64,000 nt of DNA from an uncultured Roseburia sp. (GTDB lineage Bacteria > Bacillota > Clostridia > Lachnospirales > Lachnospiraceae): NCBI GenBank assembly GCA_900756925.1, contig CAAELX010000044.1:17122-81121 (forward strand). The letters run 5' to 3'. A program made the translations under genes and the position numbers. The notes beneath the pieces were generated by a model. That model did not search any database. It saw nothing but the letters and a program-made list of their open reading frames with translations, and was not told where the DNA came from. This document shows, in pieces, positions 1 through 7,486 of the stretch (its first letter is position 1; the number at the start of each line of letters is the position of its first letter).

Positions 1-1
1 T

Positions 2-613
2 GCCGATATCACAGGACCGTCTATCCCGAAAATGTACGGCGTACATGGGCAGGTATACGGAACCGAGCAGGGAATGGTTCCGATGACCGCAGAGGACGGA
101 ACGAAGATTATGTCCATCAACCTGTTATTAGACAATGAGGAGGAGCCGGTCATCTGGAGAGGTCCCGTTATCGCAGGCGTTGTCAAACAGTTCTGGAACG
201 AGACCGTCTGGGGCGATGTAGACTACTTATTTGTCGATATGCCGCCAGGAACCGGCGATGTTCCGCTTACTGTATTCCAGTCACTTCCAGTAGATGGAAT
301 CGTTATTGTCACATCTCCGCAGGAGCTGGTACAGATGATCGTGAAGAAAGCATACAACATGGCGAACATGATGCATGTTCCGGTACTCGGAGTTGTGGAG
401 AACTTCAGTTATCTGGAATGTCCGGACTGTGGAAAGAAGATCAACGTCTTCGGCGAGAGCCATGTGGACGAAGTCGCAGCAGAGCTTGGCATCCCGGTCT
501 TCGGCAAAATGCCAATCAGCCCGGTCTATGCAGAGAAGGCAGACGAAGGAAAGTTCTTCGAGCTTGACAATCCGTATCTTGTAGATGGCGTGGAGACACT
601 GAAGAAGTTATAA
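2..613 (+). CDS. Mrp/NBP35-type P-loop ATPase, iron-sulfur cluster carrier (3' part)
   Basis: The reading frame is open from the first bases of the window, so the N-terminus, with the Walker A, lies upstream. The visible part starts ADITGPSIPKMYG, the segment that follows the deviant Walker A/switch region in Mrp/ApbC proteins. It continues with VDYLFVDMPPGTGD (Walker B-like) and ends with a C-terminal YLECPDCGKK motif. The CxxC pair is the known bridging Fe-S site of this family. The role is binding and transfer of Fe-S clusters in the cytoplasm, from family knowledge. A strong terminator follows at once, so this is the end of a transcription unit. Identification is confident; which Fe-S pathway it serves cannot be told. 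Confidence 0.93.
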   Translation, partial: ADITGPSIPKMYGVHGQVYGTEQGMVPMTAEDGTKIMSINLLLDNEEEPVIWRGPVIAGVVKQFWNETVWGDVDYLFVDMPPGTGDVPLTVFQSLPVDGIVIVTSPQELVQMIVKKAYNMANMMHVPVLGVVENFSYLECPDCGKKINVFGESHVDEVAAELGIPVFGKMPISPVYAEKADEGKFFELDNPYLVDGVETLKKL

Positions 614-630
614 AAAAGTTTCAATAGAAA

Positions 631-668
631 AAGACCGCAGAGTGATTCAACCTGCGGTCTTTCTTTCT
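631..668 (+). terminator. Rho-independent terminator after the Mrp-type ATPase
   Basis: Hairpin AGACCGCAG / CTGCGGTCT with an 11-base loop, followed by TTCTTTC. It sits 18 bases after the stop codon. Confidence 0.85.
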
Positions 669-834
669 GGCGTGTGCAGTCAAAGACTGCCTGTACTACC
701 TGTTCCATATGGCTTTCGTCTATGCTCCAGGTTCGGATGGACATAGAGATGCATTGTCAGGGAAAGGTTCGAGTGTCTGGCACTTTTAGAATATTGTATA
801 AAAAATGTGCCAAACGAAAACACAATCTTTCCGG

Positions 835-863
835 TTGAGAACCAGGCGGTTTCATGTTAAAAT
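835..863 (+). promoter_or_regulatory. Probable sigma-A promoter of deoD
   Basis: TTGAGA at 835-840, a 17-base spacer, then TAAAAT at 858-863, about 90 bases before the deoD start. The rest of the 614-955 gap holds the terminator above and a small TGGCAC...GTGCCA dyad at about 779-813. I see no gene in it. Confidence 0.6.
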
Positions 864-955
864 GGAAAAAGAATAGGACACGCGGCTGTTTTTGCAGAAG
901 TATGCATGACAGCCGTGATTTAGTCATGACAACGAAAAAAGGAGGCAATATTATT

Positions 956-1672
956 ATGGCAACACCTCATAATGGAGCAGAAAAAGGACAAATTGCAAAG
1001 AGCGTACTGATGCCGGGAGATCCGCTGCGTGCGAAGTTCGTGGCAGAGCATTTCTTAGAGGATGCGAAGCTAGTAAATACGGTCCGCAACGCATATGCTT
1101 ACACAGGAACTTATAAAGGAAAACCGGTCAGCGTGATGGCGAGCGGTATGGGAATACCGTCTATCGGAATCTATTCCTACGAGCTTTTCAAGTTTTATGA
1201 TGTGGAAAATATTATCCGTATCGGTTCCGCAGGTGCTTATGACGGGGACTTGAAGGTATATGACATAGTTCTTGCAGACAGCTGCTTCAGCGAATCGAAT
1301 TATGCAAAGCTGCAGAGCGGGGACGAGGATGAGATCCAGTATCCAGGCAAAGAGCTGAACGCAAAGTTAGAGAAAGCCGCAGCGGAGCTGAATTTACCGT
1401 TTCATGTCGGCAGAATCCATTCCGGGGATGTCTTCTATTATGAAGAGGGACAGCCAGGATATGAATATTACCGCGGTGAGAAGGACTGCCTGTGTGTAGA
1501 GATGGAGAGCTTCGCGCTGTTCCACAATGCAAAGGTCTTAGGAAAGAATGCTGCATGTATCCTTACTATTTCCGATTCCCTTGTCACACACGAGGAGACA
1601 ACCGCAGAGGAGCGCCAGAATGCATTTACCAATATGATGCAGATAGCTCTTGAGGCTGCAATCGCAGAGTAG
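956..1672 (+). CDS. deoD: Purine nucleoside phosphorylase, DeoD type
   Basis: A 238-residue cytoplasmic enzyme that cleaves purine (deoxy)ribonucleosides with phosphate to base and (deoxy)ribose-1-phosphate for purine salvage. The N-terminus MATPHNGAEKG and the VLMPGDPLRAKFVAE segment match the hexameric DeoD family, as do the IRIGSAGAY phosphate-site region, CVEMESFALF (ribose-binding Glu) and TISDSL (catalytic Asp). I chose the ATG at 956, not the upstream in-frame start, because AAAGGAGGC at 939-947 is ideally placed and homologues start here. The length is normal for the family. It is monocistronic, bounded by its own promoter and a terminator. Confidence 0.96.
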   Translation: MATPHNGAEKGQIAKSVLMPGDPLRAKFVAEHFLEDAKLVNTVRNAYAYTGTYKGKPVSVMASGMGIPSIGIYSYELFKFYDVENIIRIGSAGAYDGDLKVYDIVLADSCFSESNYAKLQSGDEDEIQYPGKELNAKLEKAAAELNLPFHVGRIHSGDVFYYEEGQPGYEYYRGEKDCLCVEMESFALFHNAKVLGKNAACILTISDSLVTHEETTAEERQNAFTNMMQIALEAAIAE

Positions 1673-1735
1673 GAGAGTAAGAGAACCGTGGCAGAAATGT
1701 GCGCAGACAGGCGTGTAAAGTCACGATGTTGAACA

Positions 1736-1792
1736 GAAAAAGGAACATTTCAGACGAGGAGAAAATCCCGTCTGGAAATGTTCCTTTTTTTG
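1736..1792. terminator. Bidirectional terminator between deoD and the aldehyde dehydrogenase gene
   Basis: Long hairpin with arms GGAACATTTCAGACG and CGTCTGGAAATGTTCC, A-rich before and T-rich (TTTTTT) after. It can therefore end transcription from either side. The convergent dehydrogenase gene stops 55 bases further on. Confidence 0.85.
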
Positions 1793-1846
1793 GTTGTGCA
1801 TTCTATTGTTTAGGAAAGCCGCGGCTGAAGAAAGACCTGTGGAGGA

Positions 1847-3226
1847 TTATTTCAGGAACATGTGCAGCATCTTCTCTTTCAACGCTGTATAGTGCTGATA
1901 CCGGATCGGCAGATCCATCCACGTCTTTTTGTCTACGATGCTCCGGTAATGGCTGAAGGTTTCAAAGCCTGCTTTGCCGTGATAGCCGCCCATGCCGCTC
2001 TCGCCGACACCGCCGAAGGGCATCGCACTGGTGGCGAGATGGATGATCGTGTCGTTGATACAGCCGCCGCCGAACCGACAGCAATTCAATACCTGGCTCT
2101 GGGCTGTCTTATTTTCACTGAAGAAGTAGAGGGCGAGCGGGTGCGGGCGTGCCTCTACCATCTGAATGGCTTCTTCTAAGGTGTCAAAGGTTAAAACAGG
2201 GAGGATTGGCCCGAAGATTTCTTCACCCATAATGGCATCCTCCCAGGTGACGTCTGTTAAGACGGTCGGGGCGATGCGCAGAGTGTCCGGATTGTTCTGT
2301 CCGCCACATACCATCTTCCTTTCGTCGATGAGACCGAGAAGACGCTCAAAATGCTTCCGGTTGACAATCTTGCCATAATTCGGATTCTCAAGCGGTGCAG
2401 CGCCGAACTGCCTGCGGATTTCCGCCTGGATGGCGAGGACGAGCTCATCCCGGATAGTTTTGTCACAGAGGACATAATCCGGTGCAACGCAGGTCTGTCC
2501 ACAGTTCAAGTACTTTCCGAACACGATACGTCTGGCGGCCAGCCTGATTTTGGCGGAGGAGTCCACGATACACGGGCTTTTTCCACCGAGCTCTAACGTG
2601 ACTGGGGTGAGGTATTCGGCTGCATGGCGGAGCACCTCACGTCCAACGGTCTTTCCGCCAGTGAAGAAGATCATGTCGAAGCGCTGCTGTAAGAGTGTCT
2701 GGTTCTCGGCACGCCCGCCGGTTACGACAGCGACGTAGCTTTGCGGATAACATTCCTCAATGATCTGCTTCATCACTTCACAGGTGTATGGCGCGTAGGC
2801 ACTCGGCTTCACAATAGCTGTGTTTCCAGCTGCGATCGCATCGATGAGTGGTTCTAAGGTGAGAAGAACCGGATAGTTCCACGGACTCATAATGAGCACG
2901 GTACCGTAAGGGGACGGCGAGCGGAAGCTTCGTGCAGCAAACTGTGCAAGGGGTGTCGGTACGCGCTTTTTGGCGGAAAGACTGCCAAGATGCCTCTGCA
3001 TCCAGGTGAGCTCAGAGAGAGTCAGCCCGACCTCACACATATAGCTCTCCATGCGGCTTTTGCCAAGATCCTTTTGCAGGGCTTCGTTTAAATCTCTTTC
3101 ATGTGCGAGCATGGATCTTTTTAATTTGTGCAGCTGCTCCTGCCGGAATGAGACTGGGATGGTTCTGCCGGAAGCAAAAAAAGCGTGCTGTTTCGCCAGA
3201 ATAGTGGCAATTTCCTGTTCAGTCAT
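1847..3226 (-). CDS. NAD(P)-dependent aldehyde dehydrogenase (class 3-like)
   Basis: 459 residues, the short form typical of class 3 / fatty-aldehyde dehydrogenases, which lack the longer N-terminal part of classes 1 and 2. It oxidises aldehydes to acids; the substrate is unknown. The Rossmann region holds MSPWNYPV and the LELGGKSP motif with the general-base Glu at about 212. The catalytic Cys is at about 246 in NCGQTCVAP, and the C-terminal PFGGVGESGMGGYHGK motif is present. The start is supported by AAGGAGG eight bases upstream. It stands alone, convergent to deoD and followed in the same direction of transcription only by the shared terminator. Confidence 0.93.
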   Translation of the reverse strand: MTEQEIATILAKQHAFFASGRTIPVSFRQEQLHKLKRSMLAHERDLNEALQKDLGKSRMESYMCEVGLTLSELTWMQRHLGSLSAKKRVPTPLAQFAARSFRSPSPYGTVLIMSPWNYPVLLTLEPLIDAIAAGNTAIVKPSAYAPYTCEVMKQIIEECYPQSYVAVVTGGRAENQTLLQQRFDMIFFTGGKTVGREVLRHAAEYLTPVTLELGGKSPCIVDSSAKIRLAARRIVFGKYLNCGQTCVAPDYVLCDKTIRDELVLAIQAEIRRQFGAAPLENPNYGKIVNRKHFERLLGLIDERKMVCGGQNNPDTLRIAPTVLTDVTWEDAIMGEEIFGPILPVLTFDTLEEAIQMVEARPHPLALYFFSENKTAQSQVLNCCRFGGGCINDTIIHLATSAMPFGGVGESGMGGYHGKAGFETFSHYRSIVDKKTWMDLPIRYQHYTALKEKMLHMFLK

Positions 3227-3310
3227 GGGGAATCCTCCTTCTTTCGTTTCAGAGTATTGTTAATTTCTATTATACAGTAGTTTGAACTATTATGCACGAC
3301 GGAAAAAGGA

Positions 3311-4276
3311 TCAGGTCGGAATCGAAGCATCCAGCCCGCTGTGGAACGAAAGGTTTCCGTAATCGGCGAGAAAATGGTCGCGCAGAAGCTGCTCTTTTTT
3401 GGAATGCGGGCGTTGGTTTAAAAGAAGCATTAGTTCTTTCAGGCGGCTGAGGTATATGTTTGCTGATTTCCGGTAGAGGTCGAAGAAAGACTCCTTCGAG
3501 ACCAGGGAAGTATCCCAGGGATTTTTCCATTTTTTATGTTGCAGGTTGAAAGGGTCTGTCCGGAAACGCAACGTATCGCTCGCGATGAGCGGGGAGAATA
3601 CCGGATAGCCAAGGAAGAGTTTTTCGGCAAGCCGGAAGAACACTTTTTTCTGACCGGTCTCATCGTAGAGGATACGGAAGCCGAGCTGGGTGGCAAAGAT
3701 TGCCATAAAAATCGTGTAGCGGCTCACCCAGAGACCGTTGTAAGTGTGTTGGTAGGCATAGTGGAGCATATGCGCGACGACACGCTGCTGGCGCAGTGTC
3801 AGCCGGATCGTGTTCTCCGCGTGAAAATCATGCCGGTTTCTGTGCAGCTTTATTTTCAGCAGGGCGGTGTCAATATCGGTTTCTAAGTAGGCATGCCTTG
3901 CAAAGTAATCGTTTGTTCTGCCATCAAAATGGGTTCTTCCGTAGATGAACGGGTGGCAGGTCGTATCGAGAATATAGTGTCCGAGAAAACCGGCGAGATA
4001 GGCATCTGCGATTTTCCGGTCTTTTTTTAGTTTGAAATCATTGCGGCTCTCTAAAAGGGACGCAAAGAACTGGTTCGTATTCTGCGCATGTGCCATGTGT
4101 CCGAGGTTGTGTCCGTGAAGGACATAGGCAGGGAGATAGTAGAAAAAAATATCCGGACCCTGCTGCCCGAGGGAATAGACGGCGCGGTTTATATATAGAT
4201 TCTGTTTTAAGAGAGAATCTTTTAAATGGTCGTAGATATCGCGGCCAAAAATGTAGTGGGTGACATAGCCTGGCAT
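3311..4276 (-). CDS. Zinc-dependent phospholipase C family protein
   Basis: 321 residues with the metal-ligand pattern of the zinc-dependent phospholipase C family (PF00882). Key parts are an N-terminal MPGYVTHYIFGRD, QQGPDIFFY, HGHNLGHMAH and GFLGHYILDTTCHPF; the conserved His and Asp residues would bind zinc. I see no convincing signal peptide, unlike secreted clostridial alpha-toxin, so it is probably cytoplasmic. Members of this uncharacterised subgroup are common in Clostridia, and I do not infer toxicity. The start carries an AAGGAGG-like site. It lies on the same strand as the aldehyde dehydrogenase gene, 84 bases upstream of it. Confidence 0.82.
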   Translation of the reverse strand: MPGYVTHYIFGRDIYDHLKDSLLKQNLYINRAVYSLGQQGPDIFFYYLPAYVLHGHNLGHMAHAQNTNQFFASLLESRNDFKLKKDRKIADAYLAGFLGHYILDTTCHPFIYGRTHFDGRTNDYFARHAYLETDIDTALLKIKLHRNRHDFHAENTIRLTLRQQRVVAHMLHYAYQHTYNGLWVSRYTIFMAIFATQLGFRILYDETGQKKVFFRLAEKLFLGYPVFSPLIASDTLRFRTDPFNLQHKKWKNPWDTSLVSKESFFDLYRKSANIYLSRLKELMLLLNQRPHSKKEQLLRDHFLADYGNLSFHSGLDASIPT

Positions 4277-4650
4277 GTTGTCTGCCTCCTTTTTGGGTAC
4301 TGTTCATTGTTCAGATACATTATACCCGCAATTCGGTGCATCTGTTAAGGGAATAATGCAAGGTTAAGAAAAATATAATAATAAGGGGCGTGTGTGAACT
4401 GTAGCAAGAGTGGTAAAGCATGGTTGACAACAAAGCGACTATAAGATATAGTTTTAAATACCACGTGTTGTTGTGTTGATAATTCAAAAGAACTTTTTTG
4501 TATCTTTATGATAGACAAAACCGTAAAAATGTATATTTCGGAGTGACAAAAAATTTTTTTTGCATATTCAAAAAAAGAGCTTTTTTCCTTATACTGCAAC
4601 TAGAACAGGAAAAAAGAGAAGAGCAATGAAATAAACGGAGGATTAAAGTT
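4277..4650. other. Gap between the phospholipase-like gene and the radical SAM gene
   Basis: AT-rich divergent intergenic region with no gene. It contains a near-consensus promoter: TTGACA at 4424-4429, 17-base spacer, TATAGT at 4447-4452, directed to the radical SAM gene. That promoter would give an untranslated leader of about 190 bases with A/T-rich runs at 4550-4590. I could not recognise a riboswitch in it. Confidence 0.5.
4424..4452 (+). promoter_or_regulatory. Sigma-A promoter upstream of the radical SAM gene
   Basis: Perfect -35 TTGACA, 17-base spacer, -10 TATAGT. The leader to the start codon is long, so a second promoter nearer the gene is possible. Confidence 0.6.
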
Positions 4651-6048
4651 ATGGCAAGTTTAGCGCAGACAGTAGAAAGAAAAGCGTTTGGCGTAGCAGT
4701 TGATGCAACGCTTAAGAATTTGAACAAGGACAGAGAGAAGGCACTTCTTCAGATCGTAGATCTTACAGAAAAGTTCATGGGAGACAATTTCAGCAAAGAT
4801 GCATACGATAGTGCAAGAGCCATGATTAAGAACCCGGATCATAAATGGATGAGATATGTGAACCGTCTGCTAGACGAGACCGATCCACATGTTGCAAAGA
4901 TGACAGCGTTAAATCTTGGTTTCCAGGCAGCATTCCTCGGAACAAAGACGATCCGTAAAATGAGAGAGGTGCATAACTGCAACATCCCTTGGCTGATTTT
5001 AATGGATCCGACTTCAGCCTGCAACCTGCACTGTACCGGATGCTGGGCAGCCGAGTATGGTCATAAATTGAATCTGACTTTCGAAGAGATGGACAGCATT
5101 GTCACACAGGGAAAAGAGCTTGGCATTTATTTCTATATGATGACAGGTGGTGAACCGCTTGTCCGAAAAGCTGATATTATTAAACTATGTGAGAAGCACA
5201 ATGAATGCGCATTCCACTGCTATACAAACGGAACATTAGTTGACCAGGCATTTTGCGATGAGATGAAGCGTGTCGGCAACCTTTCCCTTTCTATTTCACT
5301 GGAAGGCTTCGAGGATGCCAATGACTTCAGAAGAGGTGCAGGTGTCTATGATAAAGTTATTCATGCCATGGATCTGTTACACGAGAATGGATTGATTTTC
5401 GGAAATAGTGTATGCTATACTAGTAAGAACATGGATGCCGTTACATCTGATGAGTTCTTTGACCTTTTAATCGAGCACGGAAGCCGTTTTGCATGGTATT
5501 TCCACCTGATGCCGGTTGGTATGAAAGCATCACCGGAACTGATGCCTACCGCAGAGCAGCGTGAGTATATTTATCACAGAATCCGTGAGGTCCGTGCAAA
5601 AGAGGGCGGCAAGGAGATCTTCGTCATGGACTTCCAGAACGACGGTGAGTTCGTAGGCGGATGTATCGCAGGCGGAAGAAACTACTGTCATATCAACCCG
5701 AAGGGCGATGTGGAGCCATGTGTATTCATCCATTACTCCGGAGCCAATATCCGTGAGAAGTCACTCTTAGAGTGCTTAAAGCAGCCGCTATTCATGGCAT
5801 ACAGAGACGGTCAGCCGTTCAATGAGAATATGTTAAGACCGTGTCCAATGTTAGAGAATCCGGAGCTGTTACAGAAGATGGTTCACGAGACCGGCGCGCA
5901 TTCCACAGATGTGGAGGAAGCTGAGCCAGTAGAGCATCTGTGTGGAAAATGTGAGGCATATGCCGAGAACTGGAAGAAGACCGCAGATAAACTGTGGGAG
6001 GCACATCCATATCACCAGAAGGGATACACAAATTTCAAGAAGAAGTAA
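4651..6048 (+). CDS. Radical SAM protein with SPASM-like C-terminal cluster region
   Basis: 465 residues. The radical SAM 4Fe-4S motif is Cys124-X3-Cys128-X2-Cys131 (SACNLHCTGCWA), followed by MMTGGEPLV for SAM binding. The C-terminal half has further Cys clusters (GGCIAGGRNYCHINPKGD and the EPCVF segment, then HLCGKCEAYAENW), suggesting auxiliary Fe-S clusters as in SPASM proteins. An N-terminal segment of about 100 residues precedes the core. The substrate is unknown. The next gene encodes an MprF-flippase-like membrane protein starting about 12 bases after this stop, so a lipid- or envelope-related modification is a reasonable inference. It is not demonstrated. Confidence 0.88.
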   Translation: MASLAQTVERKAFGVAVDATLKNLNKDREKALLQIVDLTEKFMGDNFSKDAYDSARAMIKNPDHKWMRYVNRLLDETDPHVAKMTALNLGFQAAFLGTKTIRKMREVHNCNIPWLILMDPTSACNLHCTGCWAAEYGHKLNLTFEEMDSIVTQGKELGIYFYMMTGGEPLVRKADIIKLCEKHNECAFHCYTNGTLVDQAFCDEMKRVGNLSLSISLEGFEDANDFRRGAGVYDKVIHAMDLLHENGLIFGNSVCYTSKNMDAVTSDEFFDLLIEHGSRFAWYFHLMPVGMKASPELMPTAEQREYIYHRIREVRAKEGGKEIFVMDFQNDGEFVGGCIAGGRNYCHINPKGDVEPCVFIHYSGANIREKSLLECLKQPLFMAYRDGQPFNENMLRPCPMLENPELLQKMVHETGAHSTDVEEAEPVEHLCGKCEAYAENWKKTADKLWEAHPYHQKGYTNFKKK

Positions 6049-6060
6049 GAGGCGAGTCCA

Positions 6061-7065
6061 ATTAGTAAAAAACAGAAAAACCTTTTAAAATGGTTCTTTG
6101 TCATTCTTATAATAGGAGCAATTGTATATACATTCCGGGACACGGCGGGTCCGATCTTTACTGAGCTGAAGCAGACAACGCCATCCGTCCTGGGGGCAGT
6201 CTGTGTGCTGTCGGTCTTATATTGTCTGGTAGAAGCGTTCATTACGACGATTTTAGCAAGGCAGTATGAGCCAGGTTTTGGCTATCGGTGGGGAATAGAA
6301 AACATGTTTTTCTGTTCCTTTTATCGTGTCGCAACATTAGGCAGCGGGGCAGGAGTTGCAGCGATCATTTACCTGAACGAACACGGTGTGGATTATTCGA
6401 AAGGCTTCGGGATGTACATGCTCCAGTATGCATTTCATAAAATCAGTATTGCGATTTATTCCGCGATCTTTTTTTTCGTGAGTTGGTCCTACATGTGTGC
6501 ACACTTCGGCGGGTATACGTGGCTGCTGTTAGCGGGCTATGTAATCACAATGGTGATCACGCTCGGTCTGATCTTATTCTGCTGTTCGGAAAAGTTCCAC
6601 AGGCTGATGTTCTTCCTGTTAGGGCTTCTGAATAAGCAAGGGAAGCTGGATGCACTGGAAGAGCAGCTGCGCAGTCAGTGTGCAGAGATGGAAGAGGCAT
6701 CGAGATACCTGCTTAGGAAAAAGAAAATGGTGGCAGCAGTGATCACACTCAATATCGTGAAGCTTTGTTTCTGGTATGGTATGCCGTACCTCCTTTTTGC
6801 AGGAAAAGGTAACATCAGCCTTGTGGAGACAATGGCGATCACGGCATTATCGGTTATGTTAGCGGCAGTAATCCCGACACCGGCAGGAATCGGATCGACC
6901 GAGTTCGTATTCACCGGACTTTTCGCCGGAATCGTCGGCACGAACGTGGCGGGCTCAGCATCACTGTTGTACCGGTTTGCGACATTTGTATTTCCATTTT
7001 TAATTGGAGCAGTGGTTGTGATCGCAAGGGTGGTCAGAAAACGCAGGGCGGACCGGGATTTGTAA
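6061..7065 (+). CDS. MprF flippase-like / LPG_synthase_TM family membrane protein
   Basis: A polytopic membrane protein of the lysylphosphatidylglycerol synthase TM family (PF03706), recognised by the late motif VIPTPAGIGSTEFVF and about eight hydrophobic segments. The first canonical start in frame is GTG at 6205. That start would remove the first transmembrane helix (LLKWFFVILIIGAIVYTF), so the gene must begin upstream. Between the radical SAM stop and 6205 there is no ATG, GTG or TTG in frame. The best candidate is ATT at 6061, giving (M)SKKQKNLLKW, preceded by GAGGCGAG. Length from there is 334 residues. It lacks the soluble aminoacyl-transfer domain of full MprF. Probably an operon with the radical SAM gene. 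The start is uncertain. Confidence 0.8.
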   Translation: MSKKQKNLLKWFFVILIIGAIVYTFRDTAGPIFTELKQTTPSVLGAVCVLSVLYCLVEAFITTILARQYEPGFGYRWGIENMFFCSFYRVATLGSGAGVAAIIYLNEHGVDYSKGFGMYMLQYAFHKISIAIYSAIFFFVSWSYMCAHFGGYTWLLLAGYVITMVITLGLILFCCSEKFHRLMFFLLGLLNKQGKLDALEEQLRSQCAEMEEASRYLLRKKKMVAAVITLNIVKLCFWYGMPYLLFAGKGNISLVETMAITALSVMLAAVIPTPAGIGSTEFVFTGLFAGIVGTNVAGSASLLYRFATFVFPFLIGAVVVIARVVRKRRADRDL

Positions 7066-7121
7066 AGCGGACAAGGTTTTGAAAATATCCGGGATATGAG
7101 AGGATAGAGAAAAATAAGGAC

Positions 7122-7157
7122 AGATGCATGGTCAGAGAAGGGCTATGCATCTTTTTG
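7122..7157 (+). terminator. Terminator after the MprF-like gene
   Basis: AGATGCAT / ATGCATCT hairpin followed by TTTTTGATT. Confidence 0.8.
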
Positions 7158-7254
7158 ATTCATAACAAGAGAATGTCCGTGGAGGTGCATTCTATTTTTG
7201 TAGGAAAGTTCGCCTTTCGTGCTCTAAAATTTTGTGTTAAGAATAGTAGATAAC

Positions 7255-7344
7255 AGCGAAACTCTTAGAAAACGTAAAGCGGATTGTGCGCAAGGGGCAG
7301 GAGCAACGAAGACACTGGGGAGCCGCCATGCGCAAAAGCGCATC
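7255..7344. repeat. GCGAAACTC-family repeat, copy A (partial)
   Basis: Begins GCGAAACTCTTAGAAAAC at 7257 and contains CTGGGGAGCCGCC at 7315-7327, both shared with copy B near 41.9 kb. It ends with a small perfect hairpin, ATGCGC-AAAA-GCGCAT, at 7328-7343. The opposite terminus seen in the other copies is missing, so this copy looks truncated or diverged. It lies within the 7158-7486 gap, which otherwise holds the promoter of the next gene. Confidence 0.6.
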
Positions 7345-7365
7345 TTCAGTGAATTTTAAGAAAAT

Positions 7366-7409
7366 TTTTGTGTTCACAAAATTGACAAAAATCTATGAGA
7401 TGATAGAAT
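7366..7409 (+). promoter_or_regulatory. Promoter of the LTA-synthase-like gene with an adjacent dyad
   Basis: TTGACA at 7382-7387, 16-base spacer, TAGAAT at 7404-7409. A perfect dyad TTTTGTG-TT-CACAAAA at 7366-7381 touches the -35 box and is a candidate operator. Confidence 0.6.
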
Positions 7410-7486
7410 ACCATTGTTAAAGTATGAAAACATACAGCAGAGCATCCGCAGGAAAATGGCGGATATGAAGTAAAAAGGATAAAGAA

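Noticed and set aside
4540..4600. A/T-rich runs upstream of the radical SAM gene as a riboswitch or terminator
   Set aside because: No stable stem of sufficient GC content and no match to a class I recognise.
6205..7065. GTG at 6205 as the start of the MprF-like gene
   Set aside because: It would remove the first transmembrane helix and the whole in-frame conserved-looking N-terminus; no ribosome binding site precedes it.
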